Positions 48,294 to 57,629 of a DNA stretch of 64,000 nucleotides are shown here, one piece after another (position 1 is the stretch's first letter; every line of letters begins with the position of its first letter). This DNA is from Brevibacterium sp. 239c (GTDB lineage: Bacteria > Actinomycetota > Actinomycetes > Actinomycetales > Brevibacteriaceae). Position numbers and translations under genes: made by a program. Location: the NCBI RefSeq assembly GCF_900169365.1, contig NZ_FXZH01000003.1, forward strand, positions 62,001-126,000. Direction: 5' to 3'. The notes below the pieces were generated by a model that saw nothing but the letters and a program-made list of their open reading frames with translations, had not been told where the DNA came from and did not search any database.

Positions 48294-49409
48294 TCAGCCC
48301 AGGTCTGTTCCGAGCATGACGCGGGGAGAGTCCTCCCCGATCTCCTGATAGGCCGTGTGGAGGATCGAGACGTCCGGGATCTCCACTGTGGCGGGCGCGC
48401 CCACTTCGCTCAGAAGCACCATGCGCAGCATGGAGCCACGTGCCTTCTTATCTCGTTTCATCGTCTCCAACAGCTGCGGCCAGACATCGGCACGGTAGGC
48501 CACGGGCAGGCCCAGCTTGGTCAGCAGCTCACGGTGGAGGTCGACGGTCTCAGGGGGAAGGCTCTTGACCATCGCGGCCACCTCGGCGGCGAAGACCATG
48601 CCCACGGAGACCGCGGCGCCGTGGCGCCACTGGTAGCGCTCTTTGTGCTCGATGGCGTGGGCCAGGGTGTGTCCGTAGTTGAGGATCTCTCTGCGCCCGG
48701 ATTCCTTGAAGTCATCGGCGACGACCTCGGCCTTGACTGCGATCGCACGTTCGATGAGCTCGCGCAGGACGGGGCCTTCCACCTCGGCGATCTCAGCCTT
48801 CGAATGGTTGCTCACCAGATCGAGGATCGCGGGATCGGCGATGAAACCGGTCTTGACCACCTCGGCGAGCCCGGTGAAGAGTTCATTCTCCGGCAGTGTC
48901 TGCAGGGTGTCGAGGTCAACGAGGACACCGGAGGGCGCGTGGAAGGAACCGACGAGGTTCTTGCCTTCGGCGGTGTTGATCCCGGTCTTACCGCCGATGG
49001 CCGCGTCGACCATTCCCAGCACCGTGGTGGGAATGTGGATGACGGAGATTCCGCGCAGCCAGGTTGCTGCGACGAAGCCGCCGAGGTCGGACACGGCTCC
49101 CCCGCCCACGGTGATGATGGCATCGCTGCGGGTGAAGTCGCTCTGCCCCAGCACCTGCCAGCAGAACGAGGCGACCTGCACGTGTTTGGCTTCTTCGGCG
49201 TCGGGGATCTCAGCCACGATCGCATCGAGACCGGTTGCACGCAGATCGTCACGAACCGTCTCTCCGGTGGCACGCAGAGCCCGCGGATGGATAACGAGCA
49301 CCTTCTCGACCCGGGGGCCGAGGAGCTCGGGAAGTTCGCCCAGGAGACCCTGCCCCACGAGAACCGGATAGTTTCCGCCGGCTTCGACGTTGATGCGTGT
49401 GAGACTCAT
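48294..49409 (-). CDS. aroB: 3-dehydroquinate synthase
   Basis: 371 aa. It converts DAHP to 3-dehydroquinate, the second shikimate step, using NAD and zinc. Motifs ITVGGGAVSDLGGFVAATWLRG near residue 95, PTTVLGMVDAAIGGKTGIN and the metal-binding NYGHTLAHAIE. The start ATG 49409 (MSLTRINVEAGG) is the family start; GGGG lies 11 nt upstream. The 80 bases to aroK hold no other gene. Confidence 0.97.
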   Translation of the reverse strand: MSLTRINVEAGGNYPVLVGQGLLGELPELLGPRVEKVLVIHPRALRATGETVRDDLRATGLDAIVAEIPDAEEAKHVQVASFCWQVLGQSDFTRSDAIITVGGGAVSDLGGFVAATWLRGISVIHIPTTVLGMVDAAIGGKTGINTAEGKNLVGSFHAPSGVLVDLDTLQTLPENELFTGLAEVVKTGFIADPAILDLVSNHSKAEIAEVEGPVLRELIERAIAVKAEVVADDFKESGRREILNYGHTLAHAIEHKERYQWRHGAAVSVGMVFAAEVAAMVKSLPPETVDLHRELLTKLGLPVAYRADVWPQLLETMKRDKKARGSMLRMVLLSEVGAPATVEIPDVSILHTAYQEIGEDSPRVMLGTDLG

Positions 49410-49489
49410 TCGTGCACTTTCCCCTTTGCTGCCTCCGGGCATGTCATGGCCGCGTTGGCTGAACTTACGAACCTGTTGCGACCCCAAGC

Positions 49490-50113
49490 CTAACTCTCCG
49501 ACTCGCGGCCCGAGTACTTGGCATACTCCTCGGCTCGCTGCAGGCCGGTGAGGACGTCGACGACGCGGTTGACGATGGTCGAGGGATGGGAATTCGACGC
49601 ATGGACACGGAACGTGGCGACCTGATCGTAGAGGGGCTCACGCTCGTTGACCAGCGACAGCCAGTTCTCCACCGGAGTTCCTGCCCCGCGCAGCAGCGGC
49701 CGGTGCGGGGAATTGAGCCTCGTCATGACGGTGTCGACGTCGATATCGATGTGCACGACCTTGATCGCGGGATGCCCCAGCTGGGCTCGGGTGCCCGGAT
49801 TGAGGATCGCTCCCCCGCCCAGGGACACGATGCCTGGACGGTCGAGCAGCCTACGCAGGGCACGCCGGACGACCTCGCGTTCGATCCGCCGGAAATAGTC
49901 CTCACCGCGGTCGACGAAGATCTCTGCGATGACACCGTATTTGTCGACGATGTTGGCATCCGTGTCGATGAGCGGCAGATCGAGCCGATCCGCCAATAGC
50001 CGACCGATCGTGGACTTGCCGGCTGCGGGCGGCCCGGTCAGGACGATGCGTGATTGCGATGCCGGGACCGGTTCCAGCGGAGGAACCGGTTTCGGGTGCG
50101 GGCGCTGTGTCAT
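49490..50113 (-). CDS. aroK: shikimate kinase
   Basis: 207 aa, somewhat long because of an extended Pro-rich N-terminus (about 20 residues) and a C-terminal tail. It phosphorylates shikimate. Walker [19 protein letters not shown] near residue 28, shikimate-binding DTDANIV and the [10 protein letters not shown] motif; lid region RPLLRG. ATG overlaps aroC as ATGA. Confidence 0.95.
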   Translation of the reverse strand: MTQRPHPKPVPPLEPVPASQSRIVLTGPPAAGKSTIGRLLADRLDLPLIDTDANIVDKYGVIAEIFVDRGEDYFRRIEREVVRRALRRLLDRPGIVSLGGGAILNPGTRAQLGHPAIKVVHIDIDVDTVMTRLNSPHRPLLRGAGTPVENWLSLVNEREPLYDQVATFRVHASNSHPSTIVNRVVDVLTGLQRAEEYAKYSGRESES

Positions 50114-51315
50114 TGGCCGATGTGAAGGTTCTCCGGAATGGCGGCCACGTAGGCATCCAGGTTCCGTTTGGTCTCGGCCACGGAGTCTCCGCCGAACTTC
50201 TCCACCACTGCCTCGGCGAGCACCAGGGCAACCATCGCTTCGGCGACGACGCCGGAGGCCGGAACCGCGCAGACGTCGGAGCGCTGATGGTTGGCCTTCG
50301 CAGGTTCACCGGTGACGACGTCGACGGTTGCCAGAGCGCGGGGCACCGTGGCGATGGGCTTCATGCCTGCCCGGACGCGCAGCGGGCCGCCCGTCGACAT
50401 TCCGCCCTCTGTGCCGCCGGCACGGTTGCTCACGCGTCGGATCCCGTCCTCGCCCACCTCGAGCTCGTCATGGGCGGCCGATCCGGGGCGCTTCGTGGTC
50501 TCGAAGCCATCGCCGATTTCAACGCCCTTGATCGCCTGAATGCCCATCAGGGCCCCGGCGAGTCGGGAGTCGAGGCGACGGTCCCAGTGGACATGCGACC
50601 CCAGCCCGGGCGGGAGATTGTAGGCGAGGACCTCGACGGCTCCGCCCAACGTGTCACCGGCCTTCTTCGCCGCATCGATCTCGGTGACCATGCGGGCCGA
50701 GAGATCGGGATCGAAGCAGCGCACAGGATCGGCGTCGAGGGCATCCACATCGGAGGCCAGGGGCAAGGAAGGTTCTGTGGCGGAATCCACGGCATTCTCG
50801 GCGGTCCCGATGGCCACGGTGTGGGCGACCAGGGTGATGCCGAGCTCGCCCAGGAAGTTCGAGGCGATGGTGCCCAGCGCCACGCGCATTGCGGTTTCCC
50901 GTGCGGAAGCGCGTTCGAGGATCGGTCGTGCTTCGTCGAATCCGTATTTCTGCATACCGACGATATCGGCGTGACCCGGCCGCGGTCGGGTCAGCGGGGC
51001 GTTGCGCGCCTGCCCGGCGAGCTCGTCCTCGTCGATCGGGTCAGGACTCATCACGGACTCCCATTTGGGCCATTCCGTGTTCCCGACTTCAACAGCCACC
51101 GGTGAACCCAGTGTTTGACCGTGCCGGACTCCGCCGAGGAGTCGAACCTCGTCGGCTTCGAACTTCATCCGTGCTCCACGGCCGTAGCCCAAGCGGCGCC
51201 TCGCCAAGCTCGCGCGAATATCTTCCCTGGTGATAGGAACGTGGGCAGGAAGCCCCTCAATGATCCCAGTCAGCGCTTCGCCGTGGGATTCGCCTGCAGT
51301 CAGCCATCTCAACAT
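50110..51315 (-). CDS. aroC: chorismate synthase
   Basis: 401 aa. It eliminates phosphate from EPSP to form chorismate with reduced FMN. N-terminal [49 protein letters not shown] and the late signature [17 protein letters not shown] 51315 has no Shine-Dalgarno; TAGAAT ends 7 nt upstream and contains the prepilin peptidase stop codon. Confidence 0.98.
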   Translation of the reverse strand: MLRWLTAGESHGEALTGIIEGLPAHVPITREDIRASLARRRLGYGRGARMKFEADEVRLLGGVRHGQTLGSPVAVEVGNTEWPKWESVMSPDPIDEDELAGQARNAPLTRPRPGHADIVGMQKYGFDEARPILERASARETAMRVALGTIASNFLGELGITLVAHTVAIGTAENAVDSATEPSLPLASDVDALDADPVRCFDPDLSARMVTEIDAAKKAGDTLGGAVEVLAYNLPPGLGSHVHWDRRLDSRLAGALMGIQAIKGVEIGDGFETTKRPGSAAHDELEVGEDGIRRVSNRAGGTEGGMSTGGPLRVRAGMKPIATVPRALATVDVVTGEPAKANHQRSDVCAVPASGVVAEAMVALVLAEAVVEKFGGDSVAETKRNLDAYVAAIPENLHIGQ

Positions 51316-51322
51316 TCAACCG

Positions 51323-51328
51323 ATTCTA
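51323..51328 (-). promoter_or_regulatory. -10 box TAGAAT for a likely leaderless aroC transcript
   Basis: On the minus strand TAGAAT is followed by CGGTTGA and the aroC ATG. The TAG is also the stop codon of the upstream gene. Confidence 0.5.
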
Positions 51329-52075
51329 CAAAATGTTTGGCGCAAGTACCGCCCCGAACCACATTCCGGATAACATTGCGGGCCCGAATGCGATCGTCGT
51401 CGCCCTCAGACTGCGCTTTGCAGCGGCGGTTATGAGGGCCACGATGCCCGCGATGAGCATCATGATGATGAAGACAAGCGCCGGTGCCCAGGCGGAGAAA
51501 AGGGTGGGCACGCAGAACACGATGAAGACGAGTTTGACGTCGCCGAGGCCCATTGTGCGTGCGTGCAGCACCCGTCCGATCAGGTAGAGGGAACCGAAGA
51601 ACAGAACTCCAGCAGCACCGGCGATGAGGCCGAGGACCCAGATCGGAGACTCCCCCAGCAGCTGCCCGAGAACGAGGACGAGCAGTTCGGTGCCGATGAG
51701 CGGATACACGATCCGGTCAGGCAGCCGGTGGACGACGATGTCGACGATGACGAGGAACGGCGTGGCTGCAGCGGCTGCGCCTAGGCTCAACGCCAGGAGC
51801 AGCCGGTCGAAGGTCCCGAAATCGGCTCCGGGACGTGCGAGGCCGGAATCGAGTGTGGTGTCCGTGCCGGGAAAGAACAGAGCCGCGGCAACAGCGAGGA
51901 CCGTGCCGAAGATTGTCAGGGGCAGGGGGCGGAAGAGGCGAGTTCTGGAAAGGACGGCGAAGTGTTTGTCATCGGCCAGCCACCATGATCGGGCGCAGGC
52001 CAGGAGAACGCCGAGGACGGCGCTGAAGACTGCTGTGGCAACGATCGGCCACCCGTGGAGAACTCCGCTGTCCAC
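51326..52075 (-). CDS. A24 family prepilin peptidase
   Basis: 249 aa integral membrane aspartyl protease. About eight membrane helices. The two catalytic aspartates are in LVIVDIVVHRLPDRIV (about residue 112) and the GxGD motif MGLGDVKLVF (about residue 176). The N-terminal CxxC methylase domain of classical PilD is absent. It would process type IV or tad/flp prepilins, or another class III signal peptide; no pilin gene is nearby. GTG start with AAGG 10 nt upstream. The location between aroE and aroC is common in actinobacteria. Confidence 0.88.
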   Translation of the reverse strand: MDSGVLHGWPIVATAVFSAVLGVLLACARSWWLADDKHFAVLSRTRLFRPLPLTIFGTVLAVAAALFFPGTDTTLDSGLARPGADFGTFDRLLLALSLGAAAAATPFLVIVDIVVHRLPDRIVYPLIGTELLVLVLGQLLGESPIWVLGLIAGAAGVLFFGSLYLIGRVLHARTMGLGDVKLVFIVFCVPTLFSAWAPALVFIIMMLIAGIVALITAAAKRSLRATTIAFGPAMLSGMWFGAVLAPNIL

Positions 52076-52102
52076 CCTCGCCCGCCCTTCCCGTCCTTGT
52101 GG

Positions 52103-53128
52103 TCAGTCGCCTGCTGGTCGGTCGTCCGCCGGGAGGTCATCTGACGGTCGGTCGTCTGACGGTCCGGGTTGGTGTTCGAGCGCGCGATACATGGCTGCTG
52201 TGATCACAGCGCGACGGTCTGCGTCCCAGGTCGGGTTGGCAGGAGCATCCGCTGCTTCCGCTGTTGCGACCTCCGTCGTTTCGGCGGCGGCGATGAACAT
52301 CTCCGACTGTGCGACGGCCTGTTCAACGAGCATCACAGTGCCTTCGACACAGATGAATCCGTGTGATTTCGCTGCATTAAGGAACCCGGACTCGGCGGCA
52401 TAGGCGACGTCTAGGGCCACTCCACCACGGAAGCCCGGTGACCATTCCAGCTCCGGGACGGCCTCGGCGGGCAGAGTCGAAATGACCACTGCCGAGGGTT
52501 CGATCAGTTTCAGCGGTGCGGTGGTCGCCGACATCCCGAGCCGTGCGCTGAGTTCCAGGACTCGGCGGGCCCGGTCAGGGTTTCTGACGAGAAATTCGAC
52601 CGTGGTGATGCCCAGTTCGTGGCAGGCCATCAGCGCCGAGGCTGCGGTGGCCCCGGCACCGAGAATCGTCGCCCTGTCGGCACCGTCATGTTCGGCGGTG
52701 CTCACGCCTGCTGTCGCGCCGAGGCCGACGACCGCGGCCGATATCGCAGCGGTGACAGCGCCTCCCCGACAGGTGGTCAGGCCCGGGGTCAACGCGCGCA
52801 CGATTCCCTGCACATCGGTGTTGGCCACCGATGTCGCCCCGTGCCGGCGAACCAAGGTGTTCGCCACCCCGGTCAGCTTCGCCGTGTCGTCGAGGCCCCA
52901 CCCGTGGGTGAGCGCAAGTTCGACAAGCCGTTCCTTCAGAGGCATCGTGACAGAGAACCCGACCTGGCTTGGATGAGCGGCCAGAAAGGTTTCCAGTTCA
53001 TCGGCACCGAGGTCGAAGCTGGTGTATTCGCTGCCGTGAAGACCAAGAGCGTGGAACGCCGCACGATGCAGCAGCGGCGATTTGGAGTGGGCGATCGGGC
53101 GACCGAGCACCGCTGCCGAGATCGTCAT
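52103..53128 (-). CDS. aroE: shikimate dehydrogenase
   Basis: 341 aa, longer than the usual 270-290. It reduces 3-dehydroshikimate with NADPH. N-terminal VLGRPIAHSKSPLLHRAAF, FSVTMPLKERL (catalytic Lys), NTLVRR and NTDVQGIVRAL; the nucleotide fold ILGAGATAASALMACHELG; C-terminal FICVEGTVMLVEQAV. A ~20-residue Ala/Val/Gly insertion before the nucleotide fold and a C-terminal tail of Asp/Pro-rich repeats (DDRP, DDLP, DDRP) account for the extra length. ATG 53128 overlaps the mltG stop (ATGA). Confidence 0.95.
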   Translation of the reverse strand: MTISAAVLGRPIAHSKSPLLHRAAFHALGLHGSEYTSFDLGADELETFLAAHPSQVGFSVTMPLKERLVELALTHGWGLDDTAKLTGVANTLVRRHGATSVANTDVQGIVRALTPGLTTCRGGAVTAAISAAVVGLGATAGVSTAEHDGADRATILGAGATAASALMACHELGITTVEFLVRNPDRARRVLELSARLGMSATTAPLKLIEPSAVVISTLPAEAVPELEWSPGFRGGVALDVAYAAESGFLNAAKSHGFICVEGTVMLVEQAVAQSEMFIAAAETTEVATAEAADAPANPTWDADRRAVITAAMYRALEHQPGPSDDRPSDDLPADDRPAGD

Positions 53129-54267
53129 TTGTCGCCCTTGTCCTCTCCGTGCTCCTTGAGCCACTTCCGGTAGATCTCAACGTTCTTCCGGTGCTCGTCG
53201 AAGGTGTCGGCGAACTTGGTCTCCCCGGTGTCCGGGTTCGTGGCTACGAAGAACTGCCAGTCTCCCTTAGTCGGGTTGAGGGCGGCGTCGACTGCGCCGG
53301 AGCTGGGCGAATTGATCGGCCCCGGAGGCAGACCCTTCTTCTTGTACGTGTTGTACGGACTGTCGGACTTGCGCTCCTTCTTCGTCGTCGTCAGGTCGCT
53401 GCGGGCACCGTGGATATATGCGACGGTCGCATCGGACTGGAGCAGTTTGCCGGTCTTCGAGTCGTCCGAGATTCGGTTGAGGAAGACGCGCGCGACCTTC
53501 TTCCGGACCTCTTCATCGCCGGGTGATTCGATTTCGACGAGGCTGGCCAGGGTCATGATCCGATTCGCATCGTCGAGGTCGATGTCAGCGTTCTCGATCT
53601 CCGCCTTCGTCTTGTCTACCATTTCGGACACGATGTCCTCGGCGGTCTTGTCTTTGTTGAGATCGTAGGTCGCCGGGTACAGATACCCTTCGAGGCTGGG
53701 GGCATCGACGTCGAGGCTGTAGTCCTTCGGGGTCTTGTCGTCGATGGCTTTGTCGACCGCTTCGGCCTTCATTCCCGATTCGACCATCGTAGATTTGATC
53801 TGGTCGATCTTGCGCCCCTCGGCGATCGTGATCTTGGGAGGTTTGATCGGATTGACGATCGCCTCGACCGCTGCCTTGGAGCTCATCTTCTCGCGCATGA
53901 TGATCGGGCCGGCTTGGATCGTGATGTCGCGACGTTCGACCTCATCGAGGAACGGTTCGGAGTTCATGATCACTCCGGCTTCGACAAGCTGGTTGGCCAC
54001 CGAGCGCGCTGAGGACCCCGGTGGAATGTCAATCGAGACTTCGCTGGTGCCGGCGCCCTCGTAATCGCCCTTCGGTCCGAACAGGTCGTCGAAGACTCCG
54101 CCTGCGGCTCTGATGCCGAAGAATCCGCCGATGCCGAAGACCAGCACACAAATGACGACGATGGCCGTCGTCCGCCGCCTGCGCAGCATCCGGCGGTGTT
54201 TCTTTGCTTTGAGATCGGACCTGGACAGCCCTTCGTCTTCCGAGAACTCGCCTGGGAACGGGCTCAT
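53125..54267 (-). CDS. mltG: endolytic murein transglycosylase MltG
   Basis: 380 aa. MltG cuts nascent glycan strands and ends their polymerisation. A short basic cytosolic N-terminus, one membrane helix (about residues 34-55), then LysM-like and YceG catalytic regions: SLEGYLYPATYDL, LASLVEIESPGDEEVRKKVARVFLNR with the catalytic Glu, LQSDATVAYIHG, and SPYNTYKKKGLPPGPINSP. Its start overlaps ruvX by 4 bases, with GAGGAG upstream. Confidence 0.96.
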   Translation of the reverse strand: MSPFPGEFSEDEGLSRSDLKAKKHRRMLRRRRTTAIVVICVLVFGIGGFFGIRAAGGVFDDLFGPKGDYEGAGTSEVSIDIPPGSSARSVANQLVEAGVIMNSEPFLDEVERRDITIQAGPIIMREKMSSKAAVEAIVNPIKPPKITIAEGRKIDQIKSTMVESGMKAEAVDKAIDDKTPKDYSLDVDAPSLEGYLYPATYDLNKDKTAEDIVSEMVDKTKAEIENADIDLDDANRIMTLASLVEIESPGDEEVRKKVARVFLNRISDDSKTGKLLQSDATVAYIHGARSDLTTTKKERKSDSPYNTYKKKGLPPGPINSPSSGAVDAALNPTKGDWQFFVATNPDTGETKFADTFDEHRKNVEIYRKWLKEHGEDKGDK

Positions 54268-54740
54268 TGCTCACTCTCCTCGTCGGGCATTGCTCGACCG
54301 GCTGGCTCACCGGTGTTGTGTTCGAATTCGAGGGCATTCTGCAAGATGATCACAGCAGCTTGGGCGTCGACGATCTCACGGCGCTGCCGCGAGTTCTTCC
54401 CTGCAGCTGCGAGGGCGTGATGAGCTTCGACCGTGGTGAAGCGCTCATCGACGAGGCGGATGGGTGTCGACGTGGCGACGCTGATCCGTCTGGCGAACTC
54501 GAGAGCAGTGGCTGCCGCCGCCCGGGCCGCTCCATCGAGGGATTTCGGGTCCCCGATGAGCAGTTCGATCGGCTCGTATTCGTCGATGATGTCCCGCAGC
54601 GCGCGCAGCGCAGCGGGTTCGTCGGTCCGCCGCACCACGGTCAGTGGTGTGGCGAGGATGCCATCAGGGTCGCTGCTGGCCACCCCGATGCGCACCGAAC
54701 CGATGTCGAGGCCCACACGTCGGCCTCGGCGGAAACTCAC
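54264..54740 (-). CDS. ruvX: YqgF/RuvX-type Holliday junction resolvase homologue
   Basis: 158 aa. RNase H-like fold with GLDIGSVRIGVASSD near residue 10 (first acidic residue), PIELLIGDPKSLDG and VDERFTTVEAHHAL. The family is implicated in 16S pre-rRNA 5'-end maturation and/or Holliday junction cleavage. GTG start overlaps the alaS stop (GTGA). Confidence 0.94.
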   Translation of the reverse strand: MSFRRGRRVGLDIGSVRIGVASSDPDGILATPLTVVRRTDEPAALRALRDIIDEYEPIELLIGDPKSLDGAARAAAATALEFARRISVATSTPIRLVDERFTTVEAHHALAAAGKNSRQRREIVDAQAAVIILQNALEFEHNTGEPAGRAMPDEESEQ

Positions 54741-57391
54741 TGGAGGGCTGCCTTGACCGCTGCAATGGATGCTGGGATCGCGGCGACATCGCTGCCGCCG
54801 CCCTGGGCGAGATCGGGTTTTCCGCCTCCACCGCCGCCGAGTTCACCGCAGGCCAGGGACACGAGTTTGCCGGCCTGGTGACCTTCCTCTCGTGAGGCGG
54901 GGGTCGTGGCGACCACGACGACGGGCTTTCCATTGCTGGTCCCAATGCCAAGAACCACGGCGGAGCGTTCGGAGACGCGGCTGCGCAGGTCAGTGACGAC
55001 GGTGCGGATGTCTCCGGCGTTTGAGACCTCGCCGAGTTCGGCGACGATGAACAACGTCGATCCCACGGTTTCAGCGTTGTCGAGGAACTTCCCGGCCGAA
55101 GCCAGGAGCTGCTGGGAGTTCAGGCGCGCGATCTCCTTCTCCGCGTCCTTGAGCTTGCTCATCAGATCCCCGACGCGTTCGCGCACATCGGTTCCGGGCA
55201 CCTTGAGCATGTCGGAGAGCGAGGAGACGATGCTGCGTTCGGCGGCCAGTGAACGGAATGCGTCCATGCCGACAGCAGCTTCGATGCGGCGTACACCGGA
55301 GCCTACGGAAGCTTCGGACAGCACGGAGATCGGACCGACCTCGGACGAGGCACCGACATGGGTACCACCGCAGAGTTCACGGGAGAAGGGCCCGCCGATG
55401 TCGACGACGCGCACGATGTTCGGGTACTTTTCGCCGAAGAGTGCCATCGCACCGGATTTCCTGGCGTCCTCGAACGGCAGGAACTCCGTGCCGACCTCAT
55501 AGTTGGAACGCACCGCGAGGTTCGCGACGTCTTCGATCTCTGCCCGCATCTGCTGACTCGGAGCTTCAGGGAAGGAGTAGTCGAAGCGCATGTAGCCCGG
55601 CTGGTTCATCGAACCAGCCTGGACAGCATGGGTGCCGAGAATCTCGCGCAGGGCAGCGTGGACGAGGTGGGTGGCGGTGTGAGCCTGCGAGCCCTGGAAC
55701 CGGTGGTCGTGGTCGACGACGGCCAGGACTTCGGCACCGACGTGGATCTCACCGTCGATGACTTCGACCCTGTGTGCGGGCAGCCCCTTGATGGGATTCT
55801 GCACGTCGAGGACGCTTGCGGTGAAGCCATGGCCCTTGATCTGGCCGATGTCTGCGCGCTGACCGCCGGCTTCGGCGTAGAACGGAGTCAGGTCGAGGAT
55901 GAGGTCTGCGGTCTGTCCCGTAGTCAGGACTTCCTGAGCGAGTCCGTCGACGACGATTCCGCGCACCCGGGAGTCAGCTTCGAGCCGGTCGTAGCCGACG
56001 AACTCGGAGGCACCGTCTTCGAGCAGTGCGGAGTACGCGGAGAGGTCGGCGTGCCCCCCGCCCTTCTTCGACTTCGCATCGGCCTTCGCACGTGTCCGCT
56101 GTTCGCTCATGAGGGCGCGGAAGCCCTCTTCGTCGACGTTCACACCCTGTTCGGAAGCCATCTCCAGGGTCAGGTCGATGGGGAATCCGTGGGTGTCGTG
56201 GAGGGCGAATGCGACGTCGCCGCTCAGCGTCTTGTTCGACTCCGGAAGCGAGGCCGCAGCGTTCTGGAACAGCTGAGTGCCCGATTCCAGGGTTCGCAGG
56301 AAGGCCTTCTCTTCGGCATAGGCGATACGGGAGATGCGATCGAAGTCGGTCTCCAGCTCGGGGTAGGAGAGTTTCATCGACTGCATGGACACCGGCAGCA
56401 GTTCCGGCAGAACCTCGCTGGTCACGCCGAGGAGACGCATCGCACGCACAGCGCGGCGCAGGAGACGGCGCAGGATGTAGCCGCGACCTTCGTTTCCGGG
56501 ACGCACACCGTCGCCGATGATGACGAGAGACGAACGCACATGGTCGGCCACGACGCGCATCTGCACATCGGCCTCATGATCGTTACCGTAGCGGTGGCCG
56601 GAGAGGCGGCTGGCGGCCTCGATGACGGGGAACACCTCGTCGATCTCGTACATGTTCTCGACACCCTGGAGCAGGAAGGCGACGCGTTCGAGCCCCATAC
56701 CGGTGTCGATGTTCTTAGCGGGGAGGTCGCCGGCGATATCGAAGTCGACTTTGGAGCGAACCTCGCTGAGTTCGAACTCCATGAACACGAGGTTCCAGAT
56801 CTCGATGTAGCGGTCCTCATCGGCCACGGGGCCGCCTTCGACACCGTAGTCCGGGCCACGGTCGAAGTAGATCTCGGAGCAGTAGCCACCAGGGCCAGGC
56901 TGTCCGGTGTGCCAGAAGTTGTCCTCATTGTCGCGCGGCTGGATGCGCTCGCGCGGAATCGAGGTCTCTTCGAGCCAAAGATCGATGGTCTCAATGTCGT
57001 CTTCATGGACAGTTGCCCACAGTCGGTTCTTATCGAAGCCGAACCCGCCGTCGTCTATGGAATTCGTCAGCAGACCCCAGGCGAAGCGAATGGCTTCGCG
57101 CTTGAAGTAGTCGCCGAAGGAGAAGTTGCCATTCATCTGGAAGAAGGTGCCGTGTCGGGTGGTCTTGCCGACTTCTTCGATGTCACCGGTGCGCACGCAC
57201 TTCTGGACGCTCGTGGCGCGATTGAACGGGGCGGGTTCCCGACCGGTGAGATACGGGATGAACTGCACCATTCCCGCGATGTTGAACAGGATCGATGGAT
57301 CGGAGCTGATCACCGACGCTGAGGGGACGACTGCGTGCCCGTTCGCTTCGAAGTAGTCCAACCAGCGCTGTTTGATCTCTGCCGTCTTCAT
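54737..57391 (-). CDS. alaS: alanyl-tRNA synthetase
   Basis: 884 aa, full length. Class II catalytic domain (1-240: MKTAEIKQRWLDYFEANGH; GMVQFIPYLTG; GTFFQMNGNFSFGDYFK), tRNA-binding region, editing domain with zinc-binding HTATHLVHAAL and ELCGGTHVGAS, then a C-Ala domain with a Gly-rich segment (GGGGGGKPDLAQGGG) that is shared by the family. Start ATG with GAAAGG 6 nt upstream. Followed by ruvX in the same operon. Confidence 0.98.
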   Translation of the reverse strand: MKTAEIKQRWLDYFEANGHAVVPSASVISSDPSILFNIAGMVQFIPYLTGREPAPFNRATSVQKCVRTGDIEEVGKTTRHGTFFQMNGNFSFGDYFKREAIRFAWGLLTNSIDDGGFGFDKNRLWATVHEDDIETIDLWLEETSIPRERIQPRDNEDNFWHTGQPGPGGYCSEIYFDRGPDYGVEGGPVADEDRYIEIWNLVFMEFELSEVRSKVDFDIAGDLPAKNIDTGMGLERVAFLLQGVENMYEIDEVFPVIEAASRLSGHRYGNDHEADVQMRVVADHVRSSLVIIGDGVRPGNEGRGYILRRLLRRAVRAMRLLGVTSEVLPELLPVSMQSMKLSYPELETDFDRISRIAYAEEKAFLRTLESGTQLFQNAAASLPESNKTLSGDVAFALHDTHGFPIDLTLEMASEQGVNVDEEGFRALMSEQRTRAKADAKSKKGGGHADLSAYSALLEDGASEFVGYDRLEADSRVRGIVVDGLAQEVLTTGQTADLILDLTPFYAEAGGQRADIGQIKGHGFTASVLDVQNPIKGLPAHRVEVIDGEIHVGAEVLAVVDHDHRFQGSQAHTATHLVHAALREILGTHAVQAGSMNQPGYMRFDYSFPEAPSQQMRAEIEDVANLAVRSNYEVGTEFLPFEDARKSGAMALFGEKYPNIVRVVDIGGPFSRELCGGTHVGASSEVGPISVLSEASVGSGVRRIEAAVGMDAFRSLAAERSIVSSLSDMLKVPGTDVRERVGDLMSKLKDAEKEIARLNSQQLLASAGKFLDNAETVGSTLFIVAELGEVSNAGDIRTVVTDLRSRVSERSAVVLGIGTSNGKPVVVVATTPASREEGHQAGKLVSLACGELGGGGGGKPDLAQGGGSDVAAIPASIAAVKAALQ

Positions 57392-57554
57392 CCATGGCCT
57401 TTCACATCTTGCGTGTGCACTCTTGCACTCATCAGTGATTAGTTTAGTGGCTCATCCACATTATGCGAGGTGCCGACGCTGCGCGCCGCCGACCCGCGGG
57501 TCACCTCCAGGTCAGCTTTCAGTTCCGGTCGGTGATTGACCGGCGTGCTGATCT

Positions 57555-57563
57555 GGGGGGGGG
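57555..57563. repeat. nine-G homopolymer tract
   Basis: Nine consecutive G residues lie in the 238-base gap 57392-57629 between rpsD and alaS, just past the rpsD terminator. The rest of the gap holds the alaS leader and shows no gene. Confidence 0.9.
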
Positions 57564-57571
57564 TGAATGCA

Positions 57572-57604
57572 CAACTGCCCGGAACTCGACGTTCCGGGCA
57601 GTTG
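57572..57604 (-). terminator. rpsD terminator
   Basis: A perfect 14-bp stem (57572-57585 with 57591-57604; arm CAACTGCCCGGAAC) and a 5-nt loop, beginning 26 bases past the rpsD stop. No T tract follows. Confidence 0.8.
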
Positions 57605-57629
57605 ATGCCGTGCGATCCCTCTGGGGTGA

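Noticed and set aside
55358..57322. 654-codon open frame on the plus strand
   Set aside because: Antisense to alaS, composition typical of a shadow frame; no family signature.
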